A stretch of 64,000 nucleotides of DNA from Macrocystis pyrifera (lineage: Eukaryota > Sar > Phaeophyceae > Laminariales > Laminariaceae). The stretch covers positions 17,830,468-17,894,467 of the forward strand of contig JASSKH010000002.1 in the NCBI GenBank assembly GCA_031763025.1, given 5' to 3'. A model generated the notes under the pieces. It worked only from the letters and a program-made list of their open reading frames with translations. It ran no database searches and had not been told where the DNA came from. How positions within the stretch are numbered: position 1 is the stretch's first letter; each line of letters starts with the position of its first letter. This document shows positions 30,730 through 40,576 of this stretch, in pieces. Both the position numbers and the translations under genes were made by a program.

Positions 30730-33153
30730 ATGCCCTCGAAGGGATCGGCTCAAGCAGAGCCCGACTCTCCAAGTGACGTTGAAACGCTGCGACGCGAGAT
30801 CGAATTGGCGATGGAGAAAAGCGAGGCGTCGATGCTGAACGCCATGAGGGAAATGATGACCGAGTTCATGAGGAACAACGGTCGATCGAAGCCAGGCAGC
30901 GCTGAAGGCAGCGTTGCTGTAGGAGAAAGTCCAGCAGAGGTAGGAACCACTGCTGTACGGGAAAGCCCAAGAGGGGCAGTACCCACTGCTGAAGTACGAG
31001 AGACTACTGCTGCTGTTGAAGCAGGCATTGGTCGATCGGAGTCCGGCAGCGCTGAGGGTAGCGCTGCTGTAGGGGAGAGCCCACAAGGGGCAGTACCCAC
31101 TGCTGTAAGAGAGATTGCAGCAGAAGAAGAGACAAATTTGCGTGAGGGCGCCTCGCCAGATTTGGGAGCAACTGGGCGCGGAGGAACTGCGTTGCCTGTC
31201 GAGGTTGGCCCACCGAGGGGTCATCCAGACCAGCATGGGAGGACAGGAGGATGGGGTGCATACCCTGGCGGTGAGTTGGGTGGTGGATTTGATCTGCCTC
31301 TATCGCACCATTTGGCCTTCAAACACACTCCTGTGCCATCGTATAGTGGGCTAAAATCTGAGTTCAACCCCTGGACAAGAGATGCTCGGTATTACGCCAA
31401 AGGAGTTGGTTTCTTGTCTGCTTTCGTGTCAGATCCACCACAGTACATTCCCGTAGGGGAATTAGACACCGAAAACTCGATGGGTTCGTCTCAAGGGGGC
31501 GCCGTGGACGCCTCCTCGGTGCCGGCAGGGAGGGCCGAAACAGCCGAGACGATGGATTCGTCTCACGGGGGCGCCGTGGACGCCTCCTCGGTCCCGGCAG
31601 GGAGGGCCGAAACACCCGAGACGATGTGTTCGTCTCAAGGGGGCGCCGTGGACGCCTCCTCGGTCCCGGCACGTGGGGTTTTGACCTGGACGCGTTTAAG
31701 CTGGAGCGCGCACAGCAGGCACCTGCCGCCGGCGAGGCCGGCGGCGAAACACCCGAGACGATGCGTTCGTCTCAAGGGGGAGCCGTGGACGCCTCCTCGG
31801 TCCCGGCAGGGAGGGCCGAAACACCCGAGACGATGGGTTCGTCTCAAGGGGGCGCCGTGGACGCCTCCTCGGTCCCGGCAGGGAGGGCCGAAACACCCGA
31901 GACGATGGGTTCGTCTCAAGGGGGCGCCGTGGACGCCTCCTCGGTCCCGGCAGGGAGGGCCGAAACACCCGAGACGATGGGTTCGTCTCAAGGGGGCGCC
32001 GTGGACGCCTCCTCGGTCCCGGCAGGGTGGGCCGAAACACCCGAGACGATGCGTTCGTCTCAAGGGGGCGCCGTGGACACCTCCTCGGTCCCGGCAGGGA
32101 GGGCCGAAACACCCGAGACGATGGGTTCGTCTCAAGGGGGCACCGTGGACGCCTCCTCGGTCCCGGCAGGGAGGGCCGAAACACCCGAGACGATGGGTTC
32201 GTCTCAAGGGGGCGCCGTGGACGCCTCCTCGGTCCCAACAGGGAGGGCCGGAAACGACCCGGGCGCAGCATCAGCCTCCGACACCGTCCAAGGGAACGGA
32301 TCCCCCCGCGGTCCTGTCGGGGAGGACCGCACACGAGCTCAGCAGCTGGGGCCGGCTCCCCCCGACTGTACGGGGCCGGACCCGAGGTCAAAGCCAACGC
32401 CTGGAGGGTGAACCTGCTGTGCACCAGGTAAGGATGGATGAAAGGACCGCAGACGCGCTGCTTGCGGCAGCGTACGAGTCGTGGACGAAGCCTGGGAGTA
32501 TGCTGGATCGTACGCCCTGGACGACGGAGGACGCCGTGGCTTTGATGGCCGGAGGACCTGCTGTGGAGAACAAAGGGAAGTTGAGCGTGTGCATGCCGAG
32601 TGGTTTCCCGGAAGACGTAGAACCGCCCCCACAGTCCGTAGCAGATGTAGAGCGTTCTCAATACAAAGCGGCGTGGCACGAGGCCATGAAAATTGAGTTG
32701 GACGGTCACAAAACGACCGGTACGTACGAAGCCGCGACACCGCCAAAAGGGCGGAAACCTGTAGGTGCGAAGTGGGTGTTTACCTACAAGACGGATAAGG
32801 ATGGCTTGATAGTAAAGACAAAGGCCAGACTTGTGGCTAAGGGTTTTAGCCAGGTGCAGGATGTAGATTATTTTCAAACGTTTGCACCAACTCCCTCGTC
32901 AGCGTCAGTTAAAATTCTGGCGGCTGTTGCAAATGAACATGGTTTAAAGATTTTTCATCTAGACGTCGCACAAGCTTTTGTTCGCGCGAAACTCGACGCC
33001 GAGATATACATGAAACTGCCCGGTGGGTGTGGTGACGTGTCAGGAAAGATCGTCCGCCTAAACAGATCACTGTATGGTCTAAAGCAGAGCGGACGGCAGT
33101 GGGCCGGATTATTGGTAAGAGACCGTGGTAGAGTACGGAATGGAGCAGTGTAG
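30730..33153 (+). CDS. copia-2 fused gag - repeat - RT N-terminal frame
   Basis: This 807-residue frame starts at the same ATG as copia-1 gag. The first ~250 residues are the gag N-terminus, ending at TENSMG. There the sequence jumps to the 24-residue repeat region that lies after integrase in copia-1; the junction is at a shared CGATG. Three repeat units are read in the original frame, seven more in a shifted frame (WVRLKGAPWTPPRSRQGGPK). The frame then enters the pre-RT and RT region (MDERTADALL ... KWVFTYKTDKDG ... SLYGLKQSGRQW) and stops at the shared RT break near 33153. Knuckles, protease and integrase are absent. It is a deletion product; whether it is expressed is unknown. Confidence 0.8.
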   Translation: MPSKGSAQAEPDSPSDVETLRREIELAMEKSEASMLNAMREMMTEFMRNNGRSKPGSAEGSVAVGESPAEVGTTAVRESPRGAVPTAEVRETTAAVEAGIGRSESGSAEGSAAVGESPQGAVPTAVREIAAEEETNLREGASPDLGATGRGGTALPVEVGPPRGHPDQHGRTGGWGAYPGGELGGGFDLPLSHHLAFKHTPVPSYSGLKSEFNPWTRDARYYAKGVGFLSAFVSDPPQYIPVGELDTENSMGSSQGGAVDASSVPAGRAETAETMDSSHGGAVDASSVPAGRAETPETMCSSQGGAVDASSVPARGVLTWTRLSWSAHSRHLPPARPAAKHPRRCVRLKGEPWTPPRSRQGGPKHPRRWVRLKGAPWTPPRSRQGGPKHPRRWVRLKGAPWTPPRSRQGGPKHPRRWVRLKGAPWTPPRSRQGGPKHPRRCVRLKGAPWTPPRSRQGGPKHPRRWVRLKGAPWTPPRSRQGGPKHPRRWVRLKGAPWTPPRSQQGGPETTRAQHQPPTPSKGTDPPAVLSGRTAHELSSWGRLPPTVRGRTRGQSQRLEGEPAVHQVRMDERTADALLAAAYESWTKPGSMLDRTPWTTEDAVALMAGGPAVENKGKLSVCMPSGFPEDVEPPPQSVADVERSQYKAAWHEAMKIELDGHKTTGTYEAATPPKGRKPVGAKWVFTYKTDKDGLIVKTKARLVAKGFSQVQDVDYFQTFAPTPSSASVKILAAVANEHGLKIFHLDVAQAFVRAKLDAEIYMKLPGGCGDVSGKIVRLNRSLYGLKQSGRQWAGLLVRDRGRVRNGAV
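31478..32250 (+). repeat. 72-bp coding minisatellite, 3 + 7 units
   Basis: The unit encodes 24 residues around SSQGGAVDASSVPAGRAET. Three units (31478-31672) are followed by an ~80-bp segment equivalent to copia-1 13325-13400 and then seven units (31752-32245). Copia-1 has only two units (13419-13550). Confidence 0.9.
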
Positions 33154-34171
33154 GTCTGACCCGTGTGTGTTTCGCATGGTTGTGGACGGCAAGGTAGAAC
33201 TGATCATGGCCGTTCATGTAGATGACATCGTGATCGCAGGATCGGATGAGACATGTAGAGATTTCCATGCCGCGCTAGCTATGAAATTTCCCGCGAATAA
33301 CCTTGGCGAACTGACTTGGTACACTGGTTGTGCTTTCAAACGCGACTGGGAACTGGGGACATTGGAGATTACGCAGAAGGCGTTCATTGAGAGCATGCTG
33401 AATCGTTTTGGTGTTAACTCATCCTCTGATATCCCCGCGACCCCCGGTGTGGAACTAGGTCCAAGAGAGGAGGGCGAACTTGGAGGAGACTGGCCGTACA
33501 GGGAGGCTGTAGGTAGCTTGATGTGGCTATCGACCATGACGAGGCCGGACATCTCGAACGCTGTGCGTGCTGTGGCGCGCCACTCCCACAACCCAACGGA
33601 GAGGCACTGGAAGGCAGTTTTGAAGATTATGGCTTACCTCCACGGGACCAGGTTTATGGGATTGACTTTTGTACGGGGCTCGGGTTTGGATTTGACTGCG
33701 TATAGTGATGCTGATTATGCGGATAAGTCGAACGATAGGCGCTCGGTATCGGGGACGGTAATTACCCTAGGGGGTGCGGCCGTCAGTTGGGCAAGTAGTA
33801 CGCAGAGGTGTGTTACGTTGTCGACCGCAGAAGCAGAGTACGTCGCCCTGGGTGAAGGGGTGAAGGAAGCTTTGTTTACGGGCGCGGTGCTGTCGTTTAT
33901 CTGTCCAGAGCTAAGCGGATCATGTGTCCGGGTTTTCGAGGATAACCAGGGGGCCATAGCGTTGGCTGAAAACCCTCTTAGTTCTGCTCGGAGTAAGCAT
34001 ATCGACGTGCGTTTTCATTTTGTCAGAGAGCTACTTCGTGCTAAGAAGATCGGTATTCAGTTCGTAGCTTCGGAAGAGCAGCACGCGGATATTTTGACGA
34101 AATCTCTTGCTGCTACCCCTTTTAAGTCTCATCGTAGGCTCTTGTTGAACCTGCCTTTGGAGGGTGACTGA
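33125..34171 (+). CDS. copia-2 reverse transcriptase C-terminus and RNase H
   Basis: This 348-residue frame is uninterrupted. Residues ~29-39 are AVHVDDIVIAG, with the catalytic VDD of Ty1/copia RT. TWYTGCAFKRDW and SLMWLSTMTRPDISNAVRAV follow. RNase H has YSDADYADKSNDRRSVSG, STAEAEYVALGEG, EDNQGAIALAENP and the terminal HADILTKSL motif. The corresponding region of copia-1 has a one-base deletion (near 15077), so this is the better copy. It overlaps the preceding frame by 29 bp in another register. Joining RT palm motifs A and B needs a frame change at GGTAAGAGACC, which both copies share. Confidence 0.9.
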   Translation: MVEYGMEQCRSDPCVFRMVVDGKVELIMAVHVDDIVIAGSDETCRDFHAALAMKFPANNLGELTWYTGCAFKRDWELGTLEITQKAFIESMLNRFGVNSSSDIPATPGVELGPREEGELGGDWPYREAVGSLMWLSTMTRPDISNAVRAVARHSHNPTERHWKAVLKIMAYLHGTRFMGLTFVRGSGLDLTAYSDADYADKSNDRRSVSGTVITLGGAAVSWASSTQRCVTLSTAEAEYVALGEGVKEALFTGAVLSFICPELSGSCVRVFEDNQGAIALAENPLSSARSKHIDVRFHFVRELLRAKKIGIQFVASEEQHADILTKSLAATPFKSHRRLLLNLPLEGD

Positions 34172-34485
34172 GGGGTATGAGCATTATTCGATGAGTACCA
34201 TGTTTGAGTGATGCGAGGAATCATTTGTCAGGTCGCCAACCCTGCGCTACTTTGAGGGGCATGGGGGAGTAGGGCACCGCTTGGCATTTTATTTTCTGGC
34301 CATGGTCATCGTTTGGAATGCGGCCGTTGTTTCAATTACAATGATTTGGAGTATATGTGCTATACAGGGGGTTTTGACCCGGTGGCCGGGTTTCCTCCTG
34401 CGGGACTGTCGTTGGCTGTTCTTAGGTCCTAGCAAGTCTTGAATGTCTTTTCGGTCTCGTCACTGCTGTGAAGAGCCAGGGAGGG

Positions 34486-34742
34486 TGTTCGTTAGGATCG
34501 TTCCAGCAGCGACGGTTACAAGTTGTAGAGGGTTGCGTATATCTTCGCAGGCGTTATTATGAATTATGCCGTGTGTTCACGAGGAGAGTTTGAGCACTCC
34601 GTTCTCTGCCCCGTTCTCTGCTCCGAGCTACGAGCTAGGCTCCGCTCTCTCTCCCCCCTCTGTCCTCTAATACAACGATTATAAAGAAAAACTCATCAGA
34701 CCACGTGGTGGTCAGGGCATCCAGGCTTGGACTCTACGAACA
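34486..34742 (+). repeat. copia-2 3' LTR
   Basis: 257 bp, preceded by the purine tract AGGGAGGG (34478-34485). About four differences from its 5' LTR, including TTAGG for TTTGG and small indels. Copia-2 therefore looks somewhat older than copia-1. Confidence 0.95.
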
Positions 34743-35115
34743 TTGCATATGTATGTATCTATGTATCCATGCGTCCTGACTCCCGACCACGCCCACCACA
34801 ACGATCAACGACCAACTGTCACCAGACAACACTACCCATCCTCCAGCAGCAGCAGGCGCCCAGCAGCACACCAGCAGCAGGCAAATCATGCGCTCACGGT
34901 GGCACATCCGGGGTATACTTTATGACTAATTGCATGTATCGGAGCCTACGATGCAGCACCGAGGATGGATATTAGGTAGAGCTGGGGGCGCGGGCGCATC
35001 TGCAGCATGAATGACATCCCGCCTCCAAACGACACCGACCACAACGATCAACAACCGCCACCAGAAAAAAAACTACCGTACTCCTCTGCCGTTGTTCTGA
35101 GCAGCAGTGCAATTC

Positions 35116-35628
35116 TCACAGCCAATCGAGAGGACAGCAGTATGCATGTGCCTGCTGTCGCCACCGTGTGCCTGCGCCACCACCACGCACCGCCGTCTCT
35201 GCTGTTGTTCGAGCTGTGCGGTTGGTATTTTGGATCGACAAGCTCGTCACAATTTCATTGACGTTTGTAGTGGACCGAAAAGCTGCGTCACAGTAGCAGG
35301 GTATCTCATGCAACCACTTGAGAGCGCAGCAGTAGTAGCAGTATAGTTCCTGTGATCGTCCATTGCCTCCACACCATACACACCGCCCACATCTTGCTGT
35401 GCAAACGTTGCTCGACCGGCATTGAGGCGGACGAAAATCGACTGAATGAAACGCCTCAAAATCGTTTAATTGACAAAAGTTGTCCCTATCCCTAGGAAGT
35501 GAGCCATATACGACTGAATGAAACGCCTCAAAATCGTTTAATTGACAAAAGTTGTCCCTATCCCTAGGAGGTGAGCCATATACGGCACCGGGCCAAGCGA
35601 TAGGGACAACTTTTTGACTTACAAGCAA
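35116..35628 (-). CDS. Hypothetical Cys-rich ORF in macrosatellite unit 2
   Basis: 170 residues. It differs from the unit 1 ORF by C to Y in the SQELYCYYCC stretch. Confidence 0.25.
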   Translation of the reverse strand: MLVSQKVVPIAWPGAVYGSPPRDRDNFCQLNDFEAFHSVVYGSLPRDRDNFCQLNDFEAFHSVDFRPPQCRSSNVCTARCGRCVWCGGNGRSQELYCYYCCALKWLHEIPCYCDAAFRSTTNVNEIVTSLSIQNTNRTARTTAETAVRGGGAGTRWRQQAHAYCCPLDWL

Positions 35629-36733
35629 AAAACAACGTAAAAACAGACTAGACTTTACGAGCTTGCACCAATCAAAGCAGAGCTAAGACTTACCGTATAA
35701 CTTGCAAAATGGCCGTGATTGGCCAACAGTGCCGTTACAACTGCTGCTGAGCACAAATATCGTATTGAGCGTGCTACGAGTACAACATGCAGGCTGTTGT
35801 ACATCGCTGCGGCCATGCCGCCCAGCAGCACCAGCGAGGCAAAACCATGCGCGTGAGGTGGTACATCCGCAGTATACTCTTCTATGGCTTGTGTCGGGGC
35901 CTGCGATGCATCACGGAGGATGGATAGGTAGAGTTTGGGGTGCGGGCACATGTATGTATCCCGACTCCCGACCACACCCACCGCGACGACCAACAACAAC
36001 AACCACCACCTGCTGTTGCCCAGCAGCTTAGTAACAGGCCAAACCAGCGCGTGAGGTGCACATCGGCGGTGTACTCTTGGCTACTGTACCTGTAGTTGCA
36101 AGTGTTGGAGCCTATGATGCCTCATCGAGGATAAATAGGAAGAGCTTGGTGTGCGGGGGCATGTACGTAATCCGACTCCCGAACACGCCCACCGATCAAC
36201 AACCAACTAACTGCCACCAGGCAAAACTGCGTCCGAGGTGACACATCCGGAGTCTACTCTAAGACTTGGCTGCTGTTGTACCTGTAGCAGTTGCAAGTGT
36301 CGGAGCCTACGATGCATCATCGACGATAAATAAGACGTCTTAGAAGAGAGCTTCGGGTGCTTGCGTATGTATGTATCTATGTATCCATGCGTCCTGACTC
36401 CCGACCACGCCCACCACAACGATCAACGACCAACTGTCACCAGACAACACTACCCATCCTCCAGCAGCAGCAGGCGCCCAGCAGCACACCAGCAGCAGGC
36501 AAATCATGCGCGCGCGGTGGCACATCCGGGGTATACTTTATGACTAATTGCATGTATCGGAGCCTACGATGCAGCACCGAGGATGGATATTAGGTAGAGC
36601 TGGGGGCGCGGGCGCATCTGCAGCATGAATGACATTCCGCCTCCAAACGACACCGACCACAACGATCAACAACCGCCACCAGAAAAAAAACTACCGTACT
36701 CCTCTGCCGTTGTTCTGAGCAGCAGTGCAATTC

Positions 36734-37246
36734 TCACAGCCAATCGAGAGGGCAGCAGTATGCATGTGCCTGCTGTCGCCACCGTGTGCCTGCGCCACCA
36801 CCACGCACCGCCGTCTCTGCTGTTGTTCGAGCTGTGCGGTTGGTATTTTGGATCGACAAGCTCGTCACAATTTCATTGACGTTTGTAGTGGACCGAAAAG
36901 CTGCGTCACAGTAGCAGGGTATCTCACGCAACCACTTGAGAGCGCAGCAGTAGTAGCAGTATAGTTCCTGTGATCGTCCATTGCCTCCACACCATACACA
37001 CCGCCCACATCTTGCTGTGCAAACGTTGCTCGACCGGCATTGAGGCGGACGAAAATCGACTGAATGAAACGCCTCAAAATCGTTTAATTGACAAAAGTTG
37101 TCCCTATCCCTAGGAAGTGAGCCATATACGACTGAATGAAACGCCTCAAAATCGTTTAATTGACAAAAGTTGTCCCTATCCCTAGGAGGTGAGCCATATA
37201 CGGCACCGGGCCAAGCGATAGGGACAACTTTTTGACTTACAAGCAA
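36734..37246 (-). CDS. Hypothetical Cys-rich ORF in macrosatellite unit 3
   Basis: 170 residues. It is like unit 2 with one further change (LKWLREIPCY in place of LKWLHEIPCY). In unit 4 a one-base insertion (GCAGATATAG for GCAGTATAG) breaks the frame. Confidence 0.25.
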   Translation of the reverse strand: MLVSQKVVPIAWPGAVYGSPPRDRDNFCQLNDFEAFHSVVYGSLPRDRDNFCQLNDFEAFHSVDFRPPQCRSSNVCTARCGRCVWCGGNGRSQELYCYYCCALKWLREIPCYCDAAFRSTTNVNEIVTSLSIQNTNRTARTTAETAVRGGGAGTRWRQQAHAYCCPLDWL

Positions 37247-38669
37247 AAAACAACGTAAAAACAGACTAGACTTTACGAGCTTGCACCAATCAAAGCAGAG
37301 CTAAGACTTACCGTATAACTTGCAAAATGGCCGTGATTGGCCAACAGTGCCGTTACAACTGCTGCTGAGCACAAATATCGTATTGAGCGTGCTACGAGTA
37401 CAACATGCAGGCTGTTGTACATCGCTGCGGCCATGCCGCCCAGCAGCACCAGCGAGGCAAAACCATGCGCGTGAGGTGGTACATCCGCAGTATACTCTTC
37501 TATGGCTTGTGTCGGGGCCTGCGATGCATCACGGAGGATGGATAGGTAGAGTTTGGGGTGCGGGCACATGTATGTATCCCGACTCCCGACCGCACCCACC
37601 GCGACGACCAACAACAACAACCACCACCTGCTGTTGCCCAGCAGCTTAGTAGCAGGCCAAACCAGCGCGTGAGGTGCACATCGGCGGTGTACTCTTGGCT
37701 ACTGTACCTGTAGTTGCAAGTGTTGGAGCCTATGATGCCTCATCGAGGATAAATAGGAAGAGCTTGGTGTGCGGGGGCATGTACGTAATCCGACTCCCGA
37801 ACACGCCCACCGATCAACAACCAGCTAACTGCCACCAGGCAAAACTGCGTCCGAGGTGACACATCCGGAGTCTACTCTAAGACTTGGCTGCTGTTGTACC
37901 TGTAGCAGTTGCAAGTGTCGGAGCCTACGATGCATCATCGACGATAAATAAGACGTCTTAGAAGAGAGCTTCGGGTGCTTGCGTATGTATGTATCTATGT
38001 ATCCATGCGTCCTGACTCCCGACCACGCCCACCACAACGATCAACGACCAACTGTCACCAGACAACACTACCCATCCTCCAGCAGCAGCAGGCGCCCAGC
38101 AGCACACCAGCAGCAGGCAAATCATGCGCGCGCGGTGGCACATCCGGGGTATACTTTATGACTAATTGCATGTATCGGAGCCTACGATGCAGCACCGAGG
38201 ATGGATATTAGGTAGAGCTGGGGGCGCGGGCGCATCTGCAGCATGAATGACATTCCGCCTCCAAACGACACCGACCACAACGATCAACAACCGCCACCAG
38301 AAAAAAAAAAACTACCGTACTCCTCTGCCGTTGTTCTGAGCAGCAGTGCAATTCTCACAGCCAATCGAGAGGGCAGCAGTATGCATGTGCCTGCTGTCGC
38401 CACCGTGTGCCTGCGCCACCACCACGCACCGCCGTCTCTGCTGTTGTTCGAGCTGTGCGGTTGGTATTTTGGATCGACAAGCTCGTCACAATTTCATTGA
38501 CGTTTGTAGTGGACCGAAAAGCTGCGTCACAGTAGCAGGGTATCTCATGCAACCACTTGAGAGCGCAGCAGTAGTAGCAGATATAGTTCCTGTGATCGTC
38601 CATTGCCTCCACACCATACACACCGCCCACATCTTGCTGTGCAAACGTTGCTCGACCGGCATTGAGGCG

Positions 38670-38940
38670 GACGAAAATCGACTGAATGAAACGCCTCAAA
38701 ATCGTTTAATTGACAAAAGTTGTCCCTATCCCTAGGAAGTGAGCCATATACGACTGAATGAAACGCCTCAAAATCGTTTAATTGACAAAAGTTGTCCCTA
38801 TCCCTAGGAGGTGAGCCGAAACGCCTCAAAATCGTTCAATTGACAAAAGTTGTCCCTATCCCTAGGAGGTGAGCCCTGAATGAAACGCCTCAAAATCGTT
38901 TAATTGACAAAAGTTGTCCCTATCCCTAGGAGGTGAGCCG
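38670..38940. repeat. Expanded ~75-bp subrepeat at the end of the macrosatellite
   Basis: Four units of GAAACGCCTCAAAATCGTTT...CCTAGGAGGTGAGCC, where complete macrosatellite units have two. The last unit abuts mosaic R2 at TGAGCTACGTGAGCTC (38941). Confidence 0.9.
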
Positions 38941-39598
38941 TGAGCTACGTGAGCTCTTCTCGATCGTCCTCGCCTGATATCCGTCTGAGCTTGAGGCCCT
39001 TCCAACAGGGTGAAGGAAACTGGGGGACTGGTAGTGGGAGCGGAGCAGCATGGTGGTGGTGGGGCGAACATGGACACGGACGCTGGAGGGCGCTGAAACT
39101 GGGGTGGAGAAGACTTCCCTCCTATTGCACCAGATTAAAACAGGTTTCGTTGGCCTACCTCCGATTATCGTGATACGAAACACTGCTGTTCACTGCTCTG
39201 TTGTACGTAGGTCACGATGACTTGCGTTTTGTGTGCTTTCTTATTATGTACGTGAGGCACGAGTAGTTCTGGTGATTCTTCTTTTTTCCGTTTTGCATTA
39301 TATATACTTGACATACCGTAGCGCAGGCTAATGAATGAGGGTTCGGGTGAGGATGCAGTGTCGAAGCGAAGTGCGCGAAGCGGGCCTCCGGATTGAGTTG
39401 CATTGATGTCATACTGGGCATGGACGGCCGAGATGTACTGATGCTGGATGCTTTGCTATTGCGTTGCTTGGCCAGCGCGGCACCATCATGTGAAGATGTA
39501 CCTGGTGCAAGTATCTGTATTTTATGAAATTATTGAATAACGAACAATGAAGTTTTCGTTGTTCATACTGCTGTGTGCCTGGGACCGTACTGCTGTAG

Positions 39599-39944
39599 CA
39601 CGGCGTCCCCGGTGGCTTGGTAGGTGGTCCGCGTGCCTGTCAAGATCAATTTCGTGGGTTCAAGTCCCACCGAGTGCATGCTCATAGGGACTTTTTCTTG
39701 CATAAAAAAATTGATAAGCGGAAAGCGCGAAAGAAAGAGTGAGTTGGCTACATTCGATGAAAATCGACGAGCAGTGGGATGCTGAACCCTATGCGCGACA
39801 AAAAATAAAGGCACGTACCGGGGGGGAGAAGGGACGACACCTGTGACCACGGCTTGTCCAGAAGATCGTCGAGGGTAAAACCTCCTACGAGTGGGCTGGG
39901 AAGTAAAAGTGATGGATAAAAAAAAAAAAAAAAAAAAAAAAAAA
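39599..39944 (+). mobile_element. tRNA-derived SINE with poly(A) tail
   Basis: This 346-bp insertion sits at a site that is uninterrupted in R1 near 3896. The 5' ~80 bp is tRNA-like: A-box-like GTGGCTTGGTAGGTGG, B box GGGTTCAAGTCCC, and a central GCCTGTCAAG that resembles the anticodon loop of tRNA-Asp (GTC). It is a degenerate tRNA-like head, not a functional tRNA gene. A TTTTT tract follows 20 bp later. The body has no frame of interest. The 3' end is 27 A residues (39918-39944). The target duplication is at most 2 bp (AG), which is unusual for L1-type retroposition. Confidence 0.85.
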
Positions 39945-40271
39945 GTACCCATCGAAAGCTGATACGCGGTACCCCGGAAGGGTAGCTTGCTTATTGAGAA
40001 GATACGTGCGTGCGTAGATACATGTCATTCATTCTATATGACGTAGAAACGTATATCTCTCGGCTCCCCCCTGCCCCTCCACTCCCATCTATTTAATACC
40101 AGGTAATGTTGACTGAGTTGGGCCAATAAGGGCATGGGATGCAGGTTATAGCTTTGTCTGAGTGGGACGCTTACAGACAGTAGAGAAGGTGGTCGGTTCT
40201 AATAAAATACTCTGTTTGTGATGGTATATAAGAGAGATGTGTTGGATAGATTTGACTATTATGCTGAACCA

Positions 40272-40576
40272 AACTGGCGTCCCCGGTGGCTTGGTAGGTG
40301 GTCCGCGAGCCTGTCAAGATCAATTTCGTGAGTTCGAGTCTCACCGAGTGCATGCTCATAGGGACTTTTTCTTGCATAAAAAATTGATAAGCGGAAAGCG
40401 CGAAAGCGTGAGTTGGCTACATTCGATGAAAATCGACGAGCAGTGGGAATGCTGAACCCTATGCGCGATAAAAACTAAAGGCACGTACCGGGGGGGAGAA
40501 GGGACGACACCTGTGACCACGGCTTGTCCAGAAGATCGTCGAGGGTAAAACCTCCTACGAGTGGGCTGGAAAGTAT
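40272..40576 (+). other. SINE head and body at the 5' end of the chimera
   Basis: This matches 39602-39900 with few changes. The B box reads GAGTTCGAGTCTCAC here against GGGTTCAAGTCCCAC in the first copy. In the gypsy frame this end region reads LVQKIVEGKTSYEWAGKYLK without a stop, so the exact junction cannot be placed within ~20 bp. Confidence 0.8.

Larger units (their letters stand above)
30286..34742 (+). mobile_element. Chimeric copia retrotransposon, copia-2, with extra 5' leader
   Basis: The whole insertion runs from TGTTCGTTTATAAAG at 30286 to GAACA at 34742. It is flanked by TTGCG (30281-30285) and TTGCA (34743-34747). Intact macrosatellite junctions (28655-28662, 36361-36365) show a single TTGCG, so the target duplication has one later substitution. 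Inside are a 141-bp leader (30286-30426), a 5' LTR (30427-30684), a deleted gag-pol, and a 3' LTR (34486-34742). The body is the same family as copia-1, but a ~2.5-kb internal deletion removes the knuckles, protease and integrase. It must have moved using proteins in trans. Confidence 0.9.
28571..38940. repeat. 1618-bp macrosatellite, about 3.6 units, split by copia-2
   Basis: Units start at the word GTATGTATGTATCTATG: unit 1 ~28661-30285, unit 2 ~34747-36364, unit 3 36365-37982, unit 4 37983-~38820. The spacing of units 2, 3 and 4 is exactly 1618 bp. They are nearly identical, with differences such as A-run length and single bases. Each contains two ~75-bp subrepeats, CAG-rich patches and the palindrome TAAGACGTCTTA. 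Copia-2 sits between units 1 and 2. Unit 4 is truncated and fused to mosaic R2. Confidence 0.95.

Noticed and set aside
31696-32877. 393-residue minus-strand frame in copia-2
   Set aside because: It mirrors the 72-bp repeat and RT coding strand. Its repeated RPSLPGPRRRPRRPLETN pattern is the antisense of those repeats.
28571-38940. Ribosomal DNA repeat
   Set aside because: I recognise no conserved rRNA segment, and the unit is CAG-rich with short subrepeats.
39603-39690. A tRNA gene
   Set aside because: The acceptor stem pairs poorly, the same unit recurs at 40276 with changes in the T-arm, and it is joined to a body with a poly(A) tail. It is a SINE head.
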